64,000 nucleotides of DNA from Bacteroidota bacterium (GCA_027484685.1 JAIXSO010000015.1:1-64000); one strand, 5' to 3'. Positions 17,791 to 26,033 are shown, numbered from the stretch's first letter. The notes: generated by a model not told the origin, from the sequence alone. Program-made: numbers and translations.

Positions 17791-18558
17791 ATGAATTTAA
17801 AAGCAATAATTATAGATGATGAAAAGCGTGCACAAAATTTGTTAAAAGCCATGCTTAGCGATTACTGTTCAAATGTGGCTATTTTGGATTGTTGTGGCGA
17901 TTTGCCAACTGGTATTGAAGCCATAAAAAAACATAAACCCGATATTGTATTTTTAGATATAGAAATGCCTGAGCACAGTGGGCTTGAGATTTTAAATTTT
18001 TTGGATAGCGATGAAATCCCTTTTGATATTGTTTTCGTAACTGCCTACAGCGAGTTTGCTGTAGATGCTTTTAAACTTTCGGCTGCCGATTATTTACTGA
18101 AACCTATTAATGCCGATAATTTGGTAAAGGCGGTTACTAGAATAACTAAGCGAAAAGAAAAAACAGGAAACAAGCAAGTTATTAGTGCGCTTAAAAATAA
18201 TTTGGAGGACAATAGTGTGAAAAAAATTGCGATAACTGTTGGTCAAGGTGTTAAACTTATCGACTTGGTTGATTTGGTGTATATGAAAGCTGACAGATCG
18301 TACACCGATGTGGTGCTTAAAAACGAACAACAATTTATAGTTAGCAAAAATTTGGGTCAGTTTGAAGAAGCATTAGAACCTTGCAGTAACTTTATTAGAA
18401 TCAATAAATCGCATATCATTAACCTTGATTTTATTAGCGAAATAAACAAAAGCGAAGGTGGTTATATTACCCTTAACAATAAGCACGAAATAGCCATTAG
18501 CCTAGAAAAACGTGACTTGATAATGAAGCTTATAGAACAAAAAATATATAAAGTATAA
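17791..18558 (+). CDS. LytTR-family response regulator
   Basis: A 255-residue response regulator. The receiver domain (about 1-120) has IIIDDEKRAQ acidic residues, phospho-acceptor Asp56 in VFLDIEMPEHSG, TAYS and the Lys of LLKPI. The C-terminal LytTR DNA-binding domain (about 150-250) shows VYMKADRSYTDVVLKN, RINKSHIINL and the closing ISLEKRD. It follows the LytS-type kinase by 3 nt, so the two are a cognate pair. Target promoters cannot be named from the window. Confidence 0.92.
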   Translation: MNLKAIIIDDEKRAQNLLKAMLSDYCSNVAILDCCGDLPTGIEAIKKHKPDIVFLDIEMPEHSGLEILNFLDSDEIPFDIVFVTAYSEFAVDAFKLSAADYLLKPINADNLVKAVTRITKRKEKTGNKQVISALKNNLEDNSVKKIAITVGQGVKLIDLVDLVYMKADRSYTDVVLKNEQQFIVSKNLGQFEEALEPCSNFIRINKSHIINLDFISEINKSEGGYITLNNKHEIAISLEKRDLIMKLIEQKIYKV

Positions 18559-18561
18559 TAT

Positions 18562-18915
18562 ATGAATTGGAGTAAAAATTTTATTGGTTATTTTTATTTG
18601 TTATTAGCTTTAGTTGGTGGCTCTATAACATTTTATTATGTTATGCTTGGAACTAGCGAGGCGCATGGTAGTTTCAATGTAATTGAGTTTATTCAAAGTA
18701 CTTGGGTTGATAGTTATTATGCCAAAAGTTTAACCATCGATTTTTGGACAGGTGCCATTGCTGGAACTTTTTTTGTAATTGTTGAAGGCACTAGGCTAAA
18801 AATGAAATTATTTTGGTTGTTTCCTTTAATAATTATTTTAATTGGATTTGCCTTTGGTTTTCCATTGTTTTTGTACTTTAGGCATAAAAAAATTATTGCT
18901 CAAAATAATCTTTAA
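18562..18915 (+). CDS. DUF2834 membrane protein
   Basis: A 117-residue integral membrane protein with three hydrophobic segments (about 7-26, 60-77 and 82-105). The segment SIDFWTGAI-like (LTIDFWTGAIAGTFFVIVEGTRL) and WLFPLIIILIGFAFGFPLFLYFR fit DUF2834. It starts 3 nt after the LytTR regulator and may be cotranscribed with the two-component pair. Its last 23 bp overlap the 3' end of convergent uvrC. Function unknown. Confidence 0.75.
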   Translation: MNWSKNFIGYFYLLLALVGGSITFYYVMLGTSEAHGSFNVIEFIQSTWVDSYYAKSLTIDFWTGAIAGTFFVIVEGTRLKMKLFWLFPLIIILIGFAFGFPLFLYFRHKKIIAQNNL

Positions 18916-20689
18916 CCAATTTGGCCTTGGCTGCACCAATAATATCTGTTAGTAATTCCATATTTGCTTCCTGAATTTTTTTTACCGATTTCAATTCTTT
19001 TAAAAGCATTTTAGCAGTTTCGGGTCCAATGCCTTTTATGTTTTCTAGCTCAGTTACAAAAGTGTTTTTACTGCGCCTGTTTCTATGATTGGTAATTCCA
19101 AATCGATGGGCTTCATCGCGTAGGTGTTGTATAATTTTTAGCGTTTCCGATTTTTTATCTAAATATAGTGGAAATTCATCATCAGGATAATACAATTCTT
19201 CTAACCTTTTGGCAATACCAATTACAGGTATTTTGCCATATAAATTCAGTTTTACCAAACTGCTTATAGCCGAACTTAATTGGCCTTTTCCACCATCTAT
19301 AATTATTAAATTAGGCAATGGTTGTTCTTCATCAATTAAACGTTTGTAGCGCCTGAAAATAACTTCTTCCATGGTGGCAAAATCGTTTGGTCCCTCCACT
19401 GTTTTTACGTTAAAAATGCGGTAATCTTTTTTACTAGGTTTGGCATCTTTAAAAACCACGCAAGCCGAAACAGGATTGGTTCCTTGTAAGTTGGAATTAT
19501 CAAAACACTCTATATGATGAGGCAAATCTTTTAAACGCAAATCGTTTTTCATTTGTGTTAACACCCTATCTATCTTTAGTTCAGGATTTACAGCCTCATA
19601 TTTGGTTAACTTATCTTTTTTATAATAAAGCGCGTTTTTAAGCGATAGGTCTAACAATTTTTTTCTATCGCCCGCTTTTGGAACAGTAATTTCTATTTTT
19701 TCATCGCTCCAATCTAACTCAAACGGAACTATAATTTCTTTGCTAGTACTATGGTATTCGTCTCTAACTTCGGCTATGGCAAAACTCAATAATTCGTCAT
19801 CGGTTTCATCCATTTTTTTCTTTACCTCAAAAGTTTGCGTTTGAATAATAATTCCGTTCGATACTTTTAAATAATTGATAAACGCAAATTTTTCATCGCT
19901 TACTATGCTAAACACATCTACATCGTTCATAATGCCCGACACAATGGTTGATTTACTTTGGTAATTATCAAGCACATCTAACTTGCGTTTGTAGCGCGCT
20001 GCTTCTTCAAACTTCAACTCTTCGGCTGCGGCCTGCATTAAAGTGCGCAGGTGTGTTTTTACTTCGGTTAAATTACCTCGTAAAATGCTTTTTATGTTTT
20101 TTATGTTTTGTGTGTATTCCTCTTCCTTTATAAGCCCCACACAAGGAGCTTTGCAGTTGCCAATATCAAACTCTAAGCATGTTTTAAACTTAAATTCATT
20201 GATATTTTTTTCTGAAAGATTGAGGTTGCAATTGCGCAGGGGATAAATAGTTTTTATTAAATCTAAAATGGTATGCATCATAGTGCCCGATGCATAAGGG
20301 CCAAAGTATTCGCTACCATCTTTTATAGGATTTCTGGTAGGGAAAATGCGCGGAAAACGCTCACGTTTCACACAAATAAACGGGTAGGTTTTATCGTCTT
20401 TTAGGTTAATATTAAACTTTGGCTGAAACTTTTTGATGAGCGAATTTTCAAGTAATAACGCATCAATTTCGGTTTCTACTAGTGTAAATTCTATATTGCA
20501 AATACGGCTAACCATTACAGCCGTTTTACGGTTTTCGTAATGGTTTTTATTAAAATAGCTGCTTACTCGTTTTTTTAAACTTTTGGCTTTGCCAATATAA
20601 ATAAGCATTCCATCTTTATCAAAATACTTGTAAATACCTGGTGTTTCAGGCAATGATGTTATGATTTCTTTTAAATGGGCTGTGTGCAT
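18893..20689 (-). CDS. uvrC: Excinuclease ABC subunit C
   Basis: A 598-residue UvrC, which makes both incisions in nucleotide excision repair after UvrAB loading. The N-terminal GIY-YIG nuclease (PETPGIYKYF...MLIYIGKAKSLKKRV) makes the 3' cut. The cysteine region TCLEFDIGNCKAPCVG follows at about 168-183, then the UVR motif (LKFEEAARYKRKLD), the RNase H-like nuclease (ECFDNSNLQGTNPVS..., PNLIIIDGGKGQL) for the 5' cut, and C-terminal helix-hairpin-helix motifs (IKGIGPETAKMLLKEL). Length is normal. A TACATTTG -7 element lies 8 nt upstream. Confidence 0.97.
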   Translation of the reverse strand: MHTAHLKEIITSLPETPGIYKYFDKDGMLIYIGKAKSLKKRVSSYFNKNHYENRKTAVMVSRICNIEFTLVETEIDALLLENSLIKKFQPKFNINLKDDKTYPFICVKRERFPRIFPTRNPIKDGSEYFGPYASGTMMHTILDLIKTIYPLRNCNLNLSEKNINEFKFKTCLEFDIGNCKAPCVGLIKEEEYTQNIKNIKSILRGNLTEVKTHLRTLMQAAAEELKFEEAARYKRKLDVLDNYQSKSTIVSGIMNDVDVFSIVSDEKFAFINYLKVSNGIIIQTQTFEVKKKMDETDDELLSFAIAEVRDEYHSTSKEIIVPFELDWSDEKIEITVPKAGDRKKLLDLSLKNALYYKKDKLTKYEAVNPELKIDRVLTQMKNDLRLKDLPHHIECFDNSNLQGTNPVSACVVFKDAKPSKKDYRIFNVKTVEGPNDFATMEEVIFRRYKRLIDEEQPLPNLIIIDGGKGQLSSAISSLVKLNLYGKIPVIGIAKRLEELYYPDDEFPLYLDKKSETLKIIQHLRDEAHRFGITNHRNRRSKNTFVTELENIKGIGPETAKMLLKELKSVKKIQEANMELLTDIIGAAKAKLVKDYFEQ

Positions 20690-20696
20690 TGCTGCG

Positions 20697-20704
20697 CAAA
20701 TGTA
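20697..20704 (-). promoter_or_regulatory. -7 element close to the uvrC start
   Basis: The minus strand reads TACATTTG, an exact consensus, only 7 nt before the uvrC ATG. An ATTG near 20721-20724 could be a weak -33. A very short or absent leader is implied. Confidence 0.5.
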
Positions 20705-20710
20705 AATTAA

Positions 20711-21379
20711 TTAGCTTTTACAATTTACGGTATATTTCAAATATTTTAATCCGTTTCTTTTCAGTTTAATTTTATCTCCAGTTTGTTTACCAATTTTATA
20801 TGTAAATACTTTCCAATTATCGGGAACTGAATCTTGACGCCAATTGAGATTTATGATAAATGCGTAGTTGAAATGATTATCATTTATTGGTGCAATTAAC
20901 TTTTTAAAGCCTAACATATTAATCTCAATAAACCGAATATTATTACTTTTTTTAAAGCTTAATTTACCAATTCCATTGCTATCAGTAAAGGTTGATTTGA
21001 TTTTTTTATAAGATGAATCCAAAATGGAGATGGTAGCAAATTCTATATTTTTTTGATTGATATCTTTCACTAAAAATAATAAATTAAAAGTATCAGAATT
21101 AAAGTTTGCAATACTGTCTGTTTTGGCTACAAAACTTGATTTTAACTCAGGGCTTTTACCAAAATAAAGCTCAATTTTTCTTTTAGTTTTTTTGTATTTT
21201 CCATATCCAACAATACTGTGAGTGCAACTTGAGTTACTATAAATAAAATTATTGGAATCCAATAACTCAAAACTTTCACCTGAAAATCCCCAACTGTAAG
21301 AATACCTGCAACCATTTTGGCCATAAGCTTTTGTTGCTAATAGCGCCAAGCCTAATAGTAAAAGTTGAATTGTTCTCAT
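20711..21379 (-). CDS. Secreted protein with carboxypeptidase-regulatory-like segment
   Basis: A 222-residue exported protein with signal peptide MRTIQLLLLGLALLATKAYGQ. Residues of about 110-165 (VKDINQKNIEFATISILDSSYKKIKSTFTDSNGIGKLSFKK) resemble the carboxypeptidase-regulatory-like beta domain common in Bacteroidota surface proteins. The N-terminal part (SWGFSGESFELLDSNNFIYS...GKYKKTKRKIELYFG) is not recognised. A -7 element TATATTTG sits 4 nt before the ATG. It is 21 nt upstream of uvrC but the uvrC promoter signal lies in the gap, so they may be separately expressed. Confidence 0.65.
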   Translation of the reverse strand: MRTIQLLLLGLALLATKAYGQNGCRYSYSWGFSGESFELLDSNNFIYSNSSCTHSIVGYGKYKKTKRKIELYFGKSPELKSSFVAKTDSIANFNSDTFNLLFLVKDINQKNIEFATISILDSSYKKIKSTFTDSNGIGKLSFKKSNNIRFIEINMLGFKKLIAPINDNHFNYAFIINLNWRQDSVPDNWKVFTYKIGKQTGDKIKLKRNGLKYLKYTVNCKS

Positions 21380-21383
21380 TTTT

Positions 21384-21391
21384 CAAATATA
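21384..21391 (-). promoter_or_regulatory. -7 element directly before the secreted-protein gene
   Basis: The minus strand reads TATATTTG, an exact TANNTTTG, four bases before ATG 21379. If used, the mRNA would be leaderless or nearly so. No clear -33 TTTG is present. Confidence 0.4.
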
Positions 21392-21404
21392 GGTATCGTA
21401 ACAT

Positions 21405-21439
21405 AAAACCGATGCCTTCGCTTTAAGCGAAGGCATCGG
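21405..21439 (-). terminator. Terminator of tonB
   Basis: Fifteen-base perfect arms CCGATGCCTTCGCTT (21409-21423) and its complement (21425-21439), followed on the minus strand by GGTTTTATGTT. Confidence 0.8.
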
Positions 21440-21465
21440 TTAAATACTTTATCAAGATTTTACTT

Positions 21466-22263
21466 TTAATTAGTTACTTCAAACACAATTGGTAAAACCA
21501 TTTTTACATTTACCTTTCTATTATTTTGTTCGCCTGCACTCCATTTAGGCATATTTTTTATTACCCTTACGGCCTCTTCATCGCAACCAAATCCTAGTTT
21601 TTTAACTAACTCAATATCCGATATTTCTCCGTTTTTATTAATTACAAACGATACCATTACTTTACCTTCTACATTATTTACCAAAGCAGCACTTGGGTAT
21701 TTTAATTCATTGCCTAAGTATTCATATAAATCGCCATTAAATTCAGGCATTTTTTCAATATCGCCAATGGTAAAGTTTTCACCTCCATCATCACCACCTT
21801 TTGGTCCGCTAGGTCCAGACGGAAGTAATGGTAAAATATCACCAAGAACTGGGCCTTCAGGTCCGTCAAAAGGTGTACGGGTAATGATGGAATCACTTAA
21901 CTCTGTGTGAATATCTTGCTTACGTTTAATTTGGTAGTTTTGGTTGTTTCCTTCCACTTTGGACTGTTTAGTCATGGTTTTTTCTACCTCTTCTAAAAAT
22001 TTGTCATCTTCTAAAACTACAGTAATTACGACAAGAGAATCGGTATCCTTGTCAGTTGGTTTTACTACTACTTCATTTCCATGCAGTTTGTTGTAAACAA
22101 TTGAAAAAAGAATAATTAATAAAGGAGTTACAAATGTGATTAAAAAACTACGCTTTAAATTTTTGTCGTAATTGCTGCGTAATACATAAGCACCGTAAGC
22201 TTTGTTTCTGTTTTCAAACACTAACTCATCCAAGTTATTGTTTGGTTGTTTTAAAATGTTCAT
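21466..22263 (-). CDS. tonB: Energy transducer TonB
   Basis: A 265-residue TonB-type protein that links the inner-membrane proton motive force to TonB-dependent outer-membrane transporters. The N-terminus carries the motif LDELVFENRNKAYGAYVLR, typical of Bacteroidota TonB, followed by one membrane segment (about 36-56). A flexible periplasmic linker with a Gly/Pro-rich run (GPEGP...PSGPSGPKGG) leads to the C-terminal TonB domain (about 180-265: KYPSAALVNNVEGKVMVSFVINKNGEISD). ExbB/ExbD are not in view. The collagen-like Gly-Pro part of the linker is unusual but short. Confidence 0.92.
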   Translation of the reverse strand: MNILKQPNNNLDELVFENRNKAYGAYVLRSNYDKNLKRSFLITFVTPLLIILFSIVYNKLHGNEVVVKPTDKDTDSLVVITVVLEDDKFLEEVEKTMTKQSKVEGNNQNYQIKRKQDIHTELSDSIITRTPFDGPEGPVLGDILPLLPSGPSGPKGGDDGGENFTIGDIEKMPEFNGDLYEYLGNELKYPSAALVNNVEGKVMVSFVINKNGEISDIELVKKLGFGCDEEAVRVIKNMPKWSAGEQNNRKVNVKMVLPIVFEVTN

Positions 22264-22392
22264 GGCTGTATTTTTTTATTGGTTTAATAGCAAGACAATA
22301 AAAAACACGCAACTGCATAAAAATAAAATGGTAATGACAGTAATTTGACGAAACAGTAAAAAATGTATTGCTTTTTGAAACCTATTTAAGGT

Positions 22393-23397
22393 TTATTTTA
22401 GCCTTTTCATGCCTTCTATAGCCAATTGATAATCAGGGCTATATTTAAGCACAAATTCATAGTTTAGTTTAGCATTTTCTTTGTCTTTTAACATTTCGTA
22501 ACAAAGGCCTCGCATGTAGTAAGCTGGCAAATAATCGTTCATCATTCGCACACATAAATCAAAATTATGAATAGCTTCTTTTAAATAACCGGTTTCAAAA
22601 TTAATATAGCCTACATTATAATAACATTGGTAATAATTCATGTTTTTGTCAATTACCTTTTTATAATCGCTTAAAGCCATTTTAAATTGTTTTTGGCTTT
22701 GCCAAAAAGTACCTCTTGCAAAAAACGCATCTTCATCGTTAGGTCTAATTCTAATGGCTGCGTTTATATATTCTAAAGCCAATCTGTTATTTTGAGCCAT
22801 TAAAATTTTTGCCAAAATCATGTGGCTATCAAAATCGTTATTATCTAATTCAATGGCTTTTTGGAAGTTTAAAATAGCTTTGGCAGTATCGCCCACATCT
22901 TTATAATTCATGGCTCTAATGTGGTAAGCGTAAGCCTTGGTTTTATCTAATGCCAAAACCGAATTGGCTAAATTAATTGACTTTTCGTGCTCTTTTGTAA
23001 TATAGTATAAATCAGCTAGTTTTATTTTTGCGTCAATAAATTCTGGTGCTAATGAAATTGCTTTTTCGTAGTTTTTAGCAGCTAGTAATGAGCGATTTAA
23101 AGCATAATTACAACGCGCTTGCATATAAAAATAATTTGGATTGGTTGAATCTAAGGTACAAGCATCTTTAAAATCAATTTCGGCTCTTTCTAAAATATCG
23201 GCTGCAAAATACTTTTCACCTCTTTCAAAATACAATTCAGGGTTGCGCGGGTTTTCTTGAATTTTTATCGAAACCTCCTGAACACCAGCTTTTATGGCTA
23301 CCGAATCAATATTGGCAGAGGAAGCACTTTTATTTGTATTGTTGCCACAGGCAATAACAAAAAGAGCAGCAATAAAAAGGATAGTATTTTTATACAT
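22393..23397 (-). CDS. Tetratricopeptide-repeat lipoprotein
   Basis: A 334-residue lipoprotein. The signal peptide ends in lipobox FVIAC, so Cys17 would be acylated. About seven consecutive TPR units follow from residue 45 to the end, for example AEIDFKDACTLDSTNPNYFYMQARCNY and AILNFQKAIELDNNDFDSHMILAKI. TPR arrays mediate protein binding; the partner is unknown. It lies upstream of tonB in the same direction with a 129-nt gap and may be independent. Divergent hmgA begins 143 bp away. Confidence 0.85.
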   Translation of the reverse strand: MYKNTILFIAALFVIACGNNTNKSASSANIDSVAIKAGVQEVSIKIQENPRNPELYFERGEKYFAADILERAEIDFKDACTLDSTNPNYFYMQARCNYALNRSLLAAKNYEKAISLAPEFIDAKIKLADLYYITKEHEKSINLANSVLALDKTKAYAYHIRAMNYKDVGDTAKAILNFQKAIELDNNDFDSHMILAKILMAQNNRLALEYINAAIRIRPNDEDAFFARGTFWQSQKQFKMALSDYKKVIDKNMNYYQCYYNVGYINFETGYLKEAIHNFDLCVRMMNDYLPAYYMRGLCYEMLKDKENAKLNYEFVLKYSPDYQLAIEGMKRLK

Positions 23398-23453
23398 TTA
23401 TGGTAAATTTTAGCTGAAATAAATAAGTGTTTATTACAAGTCACAAAAAAACA

Positions 23454-23461
23454 TAATTTTG
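23454..23461 (+). promoter_or_regulatory. Putative -7 element of the hmgA region
   Basis: TAATTTTG matches TANNTTTG, with TTTA 20 nt upstream (23430-23433). It lies about 80 nt before the hmgA ATG, and the intervening leader contains the repeat at 23501-23539. Confidence 0.4.
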
Positions 23462-23500
23462 TTGGCTCAAAAAAGTTTTAAAGTTTAGGAAGTGCTATTT

Positions 23501-23539
23501 AAGAACTGCCAACTAAAAACTAAGAACTAAAAACTAAAC
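23501..23539 (+). repeat. Degenerate word repeat, AAAACTAAGAACT family (single arm)
   Basis: AAGAACTGCCAACT is followed by AAAAACTAAGAACT and AAAAACTAAACT, ending against the hmgA ATG at 23541. The same words occur in two inverted arms between atpD and atpC (63093-63170). Confidence 0.7.
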
Positions 23540-23540
23540 T

Positions 23541-24698
23541 ATGGCATTTTACCACAAACAAGGACAAATACCCGCTAAAAGACATACGCAATTCAGAAAG
23601 CCTGACGGCTCACTCTATTCTGAAGAATTGGTTTCAACCGAGGGTTTTAGTAGTTTATACTCATTGGTTTACCACTGCCACCCACCTACTTTGGTTAAGG
23701 AAATTGGCGAGGCATACGATATTGGGCCTAAGGCTGCCATTGAAAAGAATCTGCAAAACCGTAGTTTTTTAACCTTTAAAACTACTCCTGTTGACGATTA
23801 TTTAAAAAGTCGCGTGTACACGCTTTTTAATAACGATGTTTATTTGGCTTCGGCTGCACCTCGCAAAAGCATGACAGATTATTTTTTCAAGAATGCGGAT
23901 GCTGATGAAGTATTATTTATTCATGAAGGAAGTGGTGTTTTAAAAACAGTTTATGGGCAAATTCCATTTGAATATGGCGATTATTTGGTAATTCCTCGAG
24001 GTACCATTTGCCAATTGCATTTTAAAACTGAGCAAAACAGAATTTTTATTACTGAATCGTTTTCGCCAATACGTCCGCCAAAACGTTATTTAAATCAATA
24101 TGGACAATTATTAGAGCACTCGCCTTATTGCGAGCGAGATATAAAATTACCTGAACTAAAAGAAACTTTTGATGAAAAAGGTGACTTTAAGGTTTTAATT
24201 AAAAAACAGGATATGATTTTCCCGTACACTTATGCCACACATCCATTTGACGCCATAGGTTGGGATGGATTTCAATATCCATTTGGGTTTAGTATTCATA
24301 ACTATGAGCCAATAACAGGTCGTGTGCACATGCCACCACCAATTCATCAAACTTTTGAAGGACATAATTTTGTAATTTGTTCGTTTGTGCCTCGATTATA
24401 CGATTACCACCCGCTTTCAATTCCTGCGCCTTATAACCACAGTAACGTAGATAGCGATGAGGTTTTATATTATGTTGATGGTGATTTTATGAGCCGCAAG
24501 CATGTAGAACGTGGTATGATAAGTTTGCATCCAAAAGGTATCCCACATGGTCCACATCCAGGAACGGTTGAAAAATCGATTGGTAAATTAGAAACCAAAG
24601 AATTAGCAGTGATGATTGATCCATTTTATCCTTTAAAAATAACCGAAGCTGCTATGCAAATGGAAGACCCTGGTTATTATAAAACTTGGGTAGAGTAG
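23541..24698 (+). CDS. hmgA: Homogentisate 1,2-dioxygenase
   Basis: A 385-residue homogentisate dioxygenase, which opens the ring of homogentisate to maleylacetoacetate in phenylalanine/tyrosine catabolism. It begins with AFYHKQGQIPAKRHTQFRKPDG, typical of the bacterial family. The likely iron ligands are His300 in PYNHSNVDSDEVLYY with the acidic Asp306/Glu307, and the His of IPHGPHPG. It would normally neighbour hpd; here about 1.3 kb with a glycosylase-like gene and a toxin-antitoxin module separates them. No other pathway gene, such as fumarylacetoacetase, is in the window. Confidence 0.93.
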   Translation: MAFYHKQGQIPAKRHTQFRKPDGSLYSEELVSTEGFSSLYSLVYHCHPPTLVKEIGEAYDIGPKAAIEKNLQNRSFLTFKTTPVDDYLKSRVYTLFNNDVYLASAAPRKSMTDYFFKNADADEVLFIHEGSGVLKTVYGQIPFEYGDYLVIPRGTICQLHFKTEQNRIFITESFSPIRPPKRYLNQYGQLLEHSPYCERDIKLPELKETFDEKGDFKVLIKKQDMIFPYTYATHPFDAIGWDGFQYPFGFSIHNYEPITGRVHMPPPIHQTFEGHNFVICSFVPRLYDYHPLSIPAPYNHSNVDSDEVLYYVDGDFMSRKHVERGMISLHPKGIPHGPHPGTVEKSIGKLETKELAVMIDPFYPLKITEAAMQMEDPGYYKTWVE

Positions 24699-24700
24699 GG

Positions 24701-24731
24701 ATTTTGAATGTTGGGTTTTGAATTTTGAATG
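24701..24731 (+). repeat. TTTTGAAT word repeat at the edge of the inserted module
   Basis: ATTTTGAATG, TTGGGTTTTG and AATTTTGAATG follow each other between the hmgA stop and the next start codon. This is a separate word family from the others in the window and marks the left border of the accessory genes placed between hmgA and hpd. Confidence 0.55.
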
Positions 24732-24738
24732 GTCTATT

Positions 24739-25428
24739 ATGGAGGAGAATAAAAAAGAAAGTTTATATATTTCGTTAGTTGAAAAATTTAAAGGTTTTGA
24801 AGGTTTTTCATCTTCAGAGATATTGCATCCTTTTAAAATAGACGAAAGATTTAAAGATCAAAATGTATTAAATCCTTGGGAACTTTGGTATGGAAATCTT
24901 GATGCAGAAATTTTAGTTATTGGTCAAGATTTTAGTGATGAGAAATACTTTATTGATAATTTAAACTCTAATTGGCAAAAAGAAATTGATAGTCCAACTA
25001 ACAAAACGCTTCAAAGTTTATTAAAAAATTTAGGTTATGAGATTGATTTACCCAAAAATCAAATTGTAAATAAATCATTGCCATTGTTCTTTACAAATGC
25101 AGTTTTGGGAATAAAGAAAAATGGAATGACAGGTGCAATAAAAGAAAAGTGGTATAAAGAGACTGCAAAATTATTTACAAAGGAACTCATTGAAATTATT
25201 CAACCAAAGTTCATTATTACTTTAGGGAAACATTCATATAATATGATGTGTATTGCTTATGATATAAATGCAGAAAAACTTTTTAAAAATGTAAAACTTG
25301 AACAAAATATAAATCAAAATTTTCAATGGTTTGCTGTATCTCATTGTTCTCCAACAGGTCGTATAAATCGAAATCTGGAAAAACAACATGACGACTGGAA
25401 AGAAATGAAACAATTGATGGATAAATAA
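24739..25428 (+). CDS. Uracil-DNA-glycosylase-superfamily-like protein
   Basis: A 229-residue protein resembling the uracil-DNA glycosylase fold. Supporting stretches are the GQDFSD loop near residue 56 (ILVIGQDFSDEKYF), LFFTNAVLGIKKNG, a helix followed by PKFIITLGKHSYNMM, and the C-terminal SHCSPTGRINR in the position of the DNA-intercalation loop. The ATG at 24739 is chosen; an upstream in-frame TTG lies inside the TTTTGAAT repeat. The nearby hicBA genes suggest an accessory module. Enzyme activity is inferred and not certain; a defence or repair role is possible. Confidence 0.65.
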   Translation: MEENKKESLYISLVEKFKGFEGFSSSEILHPFKIDERFKDQNVLNPWELWYGNLDAEILVIGQDFSDEKYFIDNLNSNWQKEIDSPTNKTLQSLLKNLGYEIDLPKNQIVNKSLPLFFTNAVLGIKKNGMTGAIKEKWYKETAKLFTKELIEIIQPKFIITLGKHSYNMMCIAYDINAEKLFKNVKLEQNINQNFQWFAVSHCSPTGRINRNLEKQHDDWKEMKQLMDK

Positions 25429-25438
25429 AAGTAAAATA

Positions 25439-25582
25439 ATGATGATTCAATTGAAAAAGAATGATATTCGCAGTAAAGTTAAACTAGTAGAAAAAAGCAA
25501 ATCACTTTCAATTGAAACAGCAAAATTGTCGATTGAAAGTTGGAAAAGCAAACTCAAAAAGATTAGAAAAATAAAAGAATAA
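25439..25582 (+). CDS. Small basic protein, 47 codons, upstream of hicBA
   Basis: An ATG at 25439 opens a 47-codon frame ending in TAA at 25582, four bases before hicB. The product is highly basic (rich in Lys, with segments KLVEKSKSLSIETAKLSI and SWKSKLKKIRKIKE) and looks amphipathic-helical. It begins 10 nt after the glycosylase-like gene. Tight spacing on both sides argues for a real gene in the same transcript. No family recognised. Confidence 0.5.
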   Translation: MMIQLKKNDIRSKVKLVEKSKSLSIETAKLSIESWKSKLKKIRKIKE

Positions 25583-25586
25583 TACC

Positions 25587-25793
25587 ATGAATGAACTAAT
25601 TTTTTTAGTAGAAGAATCAGTTGATGGCGGCTATGAAGCCAAAGCCATTGGGGAGTCTATATTTACTCAAGGTGAAGACCTAGAGGATTTAAAAGTTCAA
25701 ATTAAAGAAGCTATAAACTGCCATTTTGAAGAAAATAGTATGCCAAAAATGGTTAGGCTTCATTTTGTAAAGGATGAAGTTTTTGCAATATGA
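25587..25793 (+). CDS. hicB: HicB-family antitoxin
   Basis: A 68-residue HicB-like protein with the partial RNase H-like fold of the family: FLVEESVDGGYEAKAIGESIFTQGEDLEDLKVQIKEAINCHF. It lacks the extra C-terminal DNA-binding domain found in longer HicB proteins, so autoregulation may need another factor. Its TGA overlaps the hicA ATG (ATGA). Gene order is antitoxin first, the reverse of E. coli hicAB. Confidence 0.85.
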   Translation: MNELIFLVEESVDGGYEAKAIGESIFTQGEDLEDLKVQIKEAINCHFEENSMPKMVRLHFVKDEVFAI

Positions 25794-26029
25794 AAATCCC
25801 TAGAGATGTTAACGGTTCAGAATTGGTAAAGGTTTTGAAAAAACTTGGTTTTATTGAAACAAGACAACTTGGAAGCCATATTAGGTTAACACATAAATTA
25901 AATAATGAAGAATTTCATATAACAGTTCCTAACCATAAACCAATTAAAGTTGGCACACTCAATTCTATAATAACTGAAGTTGCCAATAATTTAAAAATAA
26001 ACAAACAAGAAATAATAGATTTATTATAA
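25790..26029 (+). CDS. hicA: HicA-family mRNA interferase toxin
   Basis: A 79-residue HicA toxin with the double-stranded-RNA-binding-like fold. Family features are KIPRDVNGSELVKVLKKLGF, RQLGSHIRLTH with the catalytic histidine, and ITVPNHKPIKVGTLNSII. It would cleave mRNA unless bound by HicB. It overlaps hicB by 4 nt and ends 4 nt before hpd, so toxin and catabolic enzyme probably share a transcript. Confidence 0.9.
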   Translation: MKIPRDVNGSELVKVLKKLGFIETRQLGSHIRLTHKLNNEEFHITVPNHKPIKVGTLNSIITEVANNLKINKQEIIDLL

Positions 26030-26033
26030 AACT

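Noticed and set aside
17463-17852. Minus-strand open frame of 129 codons across the kinase/regulator junction
   Set aside because: Antisense to the kinase ATPase domain and the regulator start; cysteine/phenylalanine-rich shadow.
23398-23540. Symmetric divergent promoter for the TPR lipoprotein
   Set aside because: I found no minus-strand TANNTTTG within the gap that is close to the ATG at 23397.
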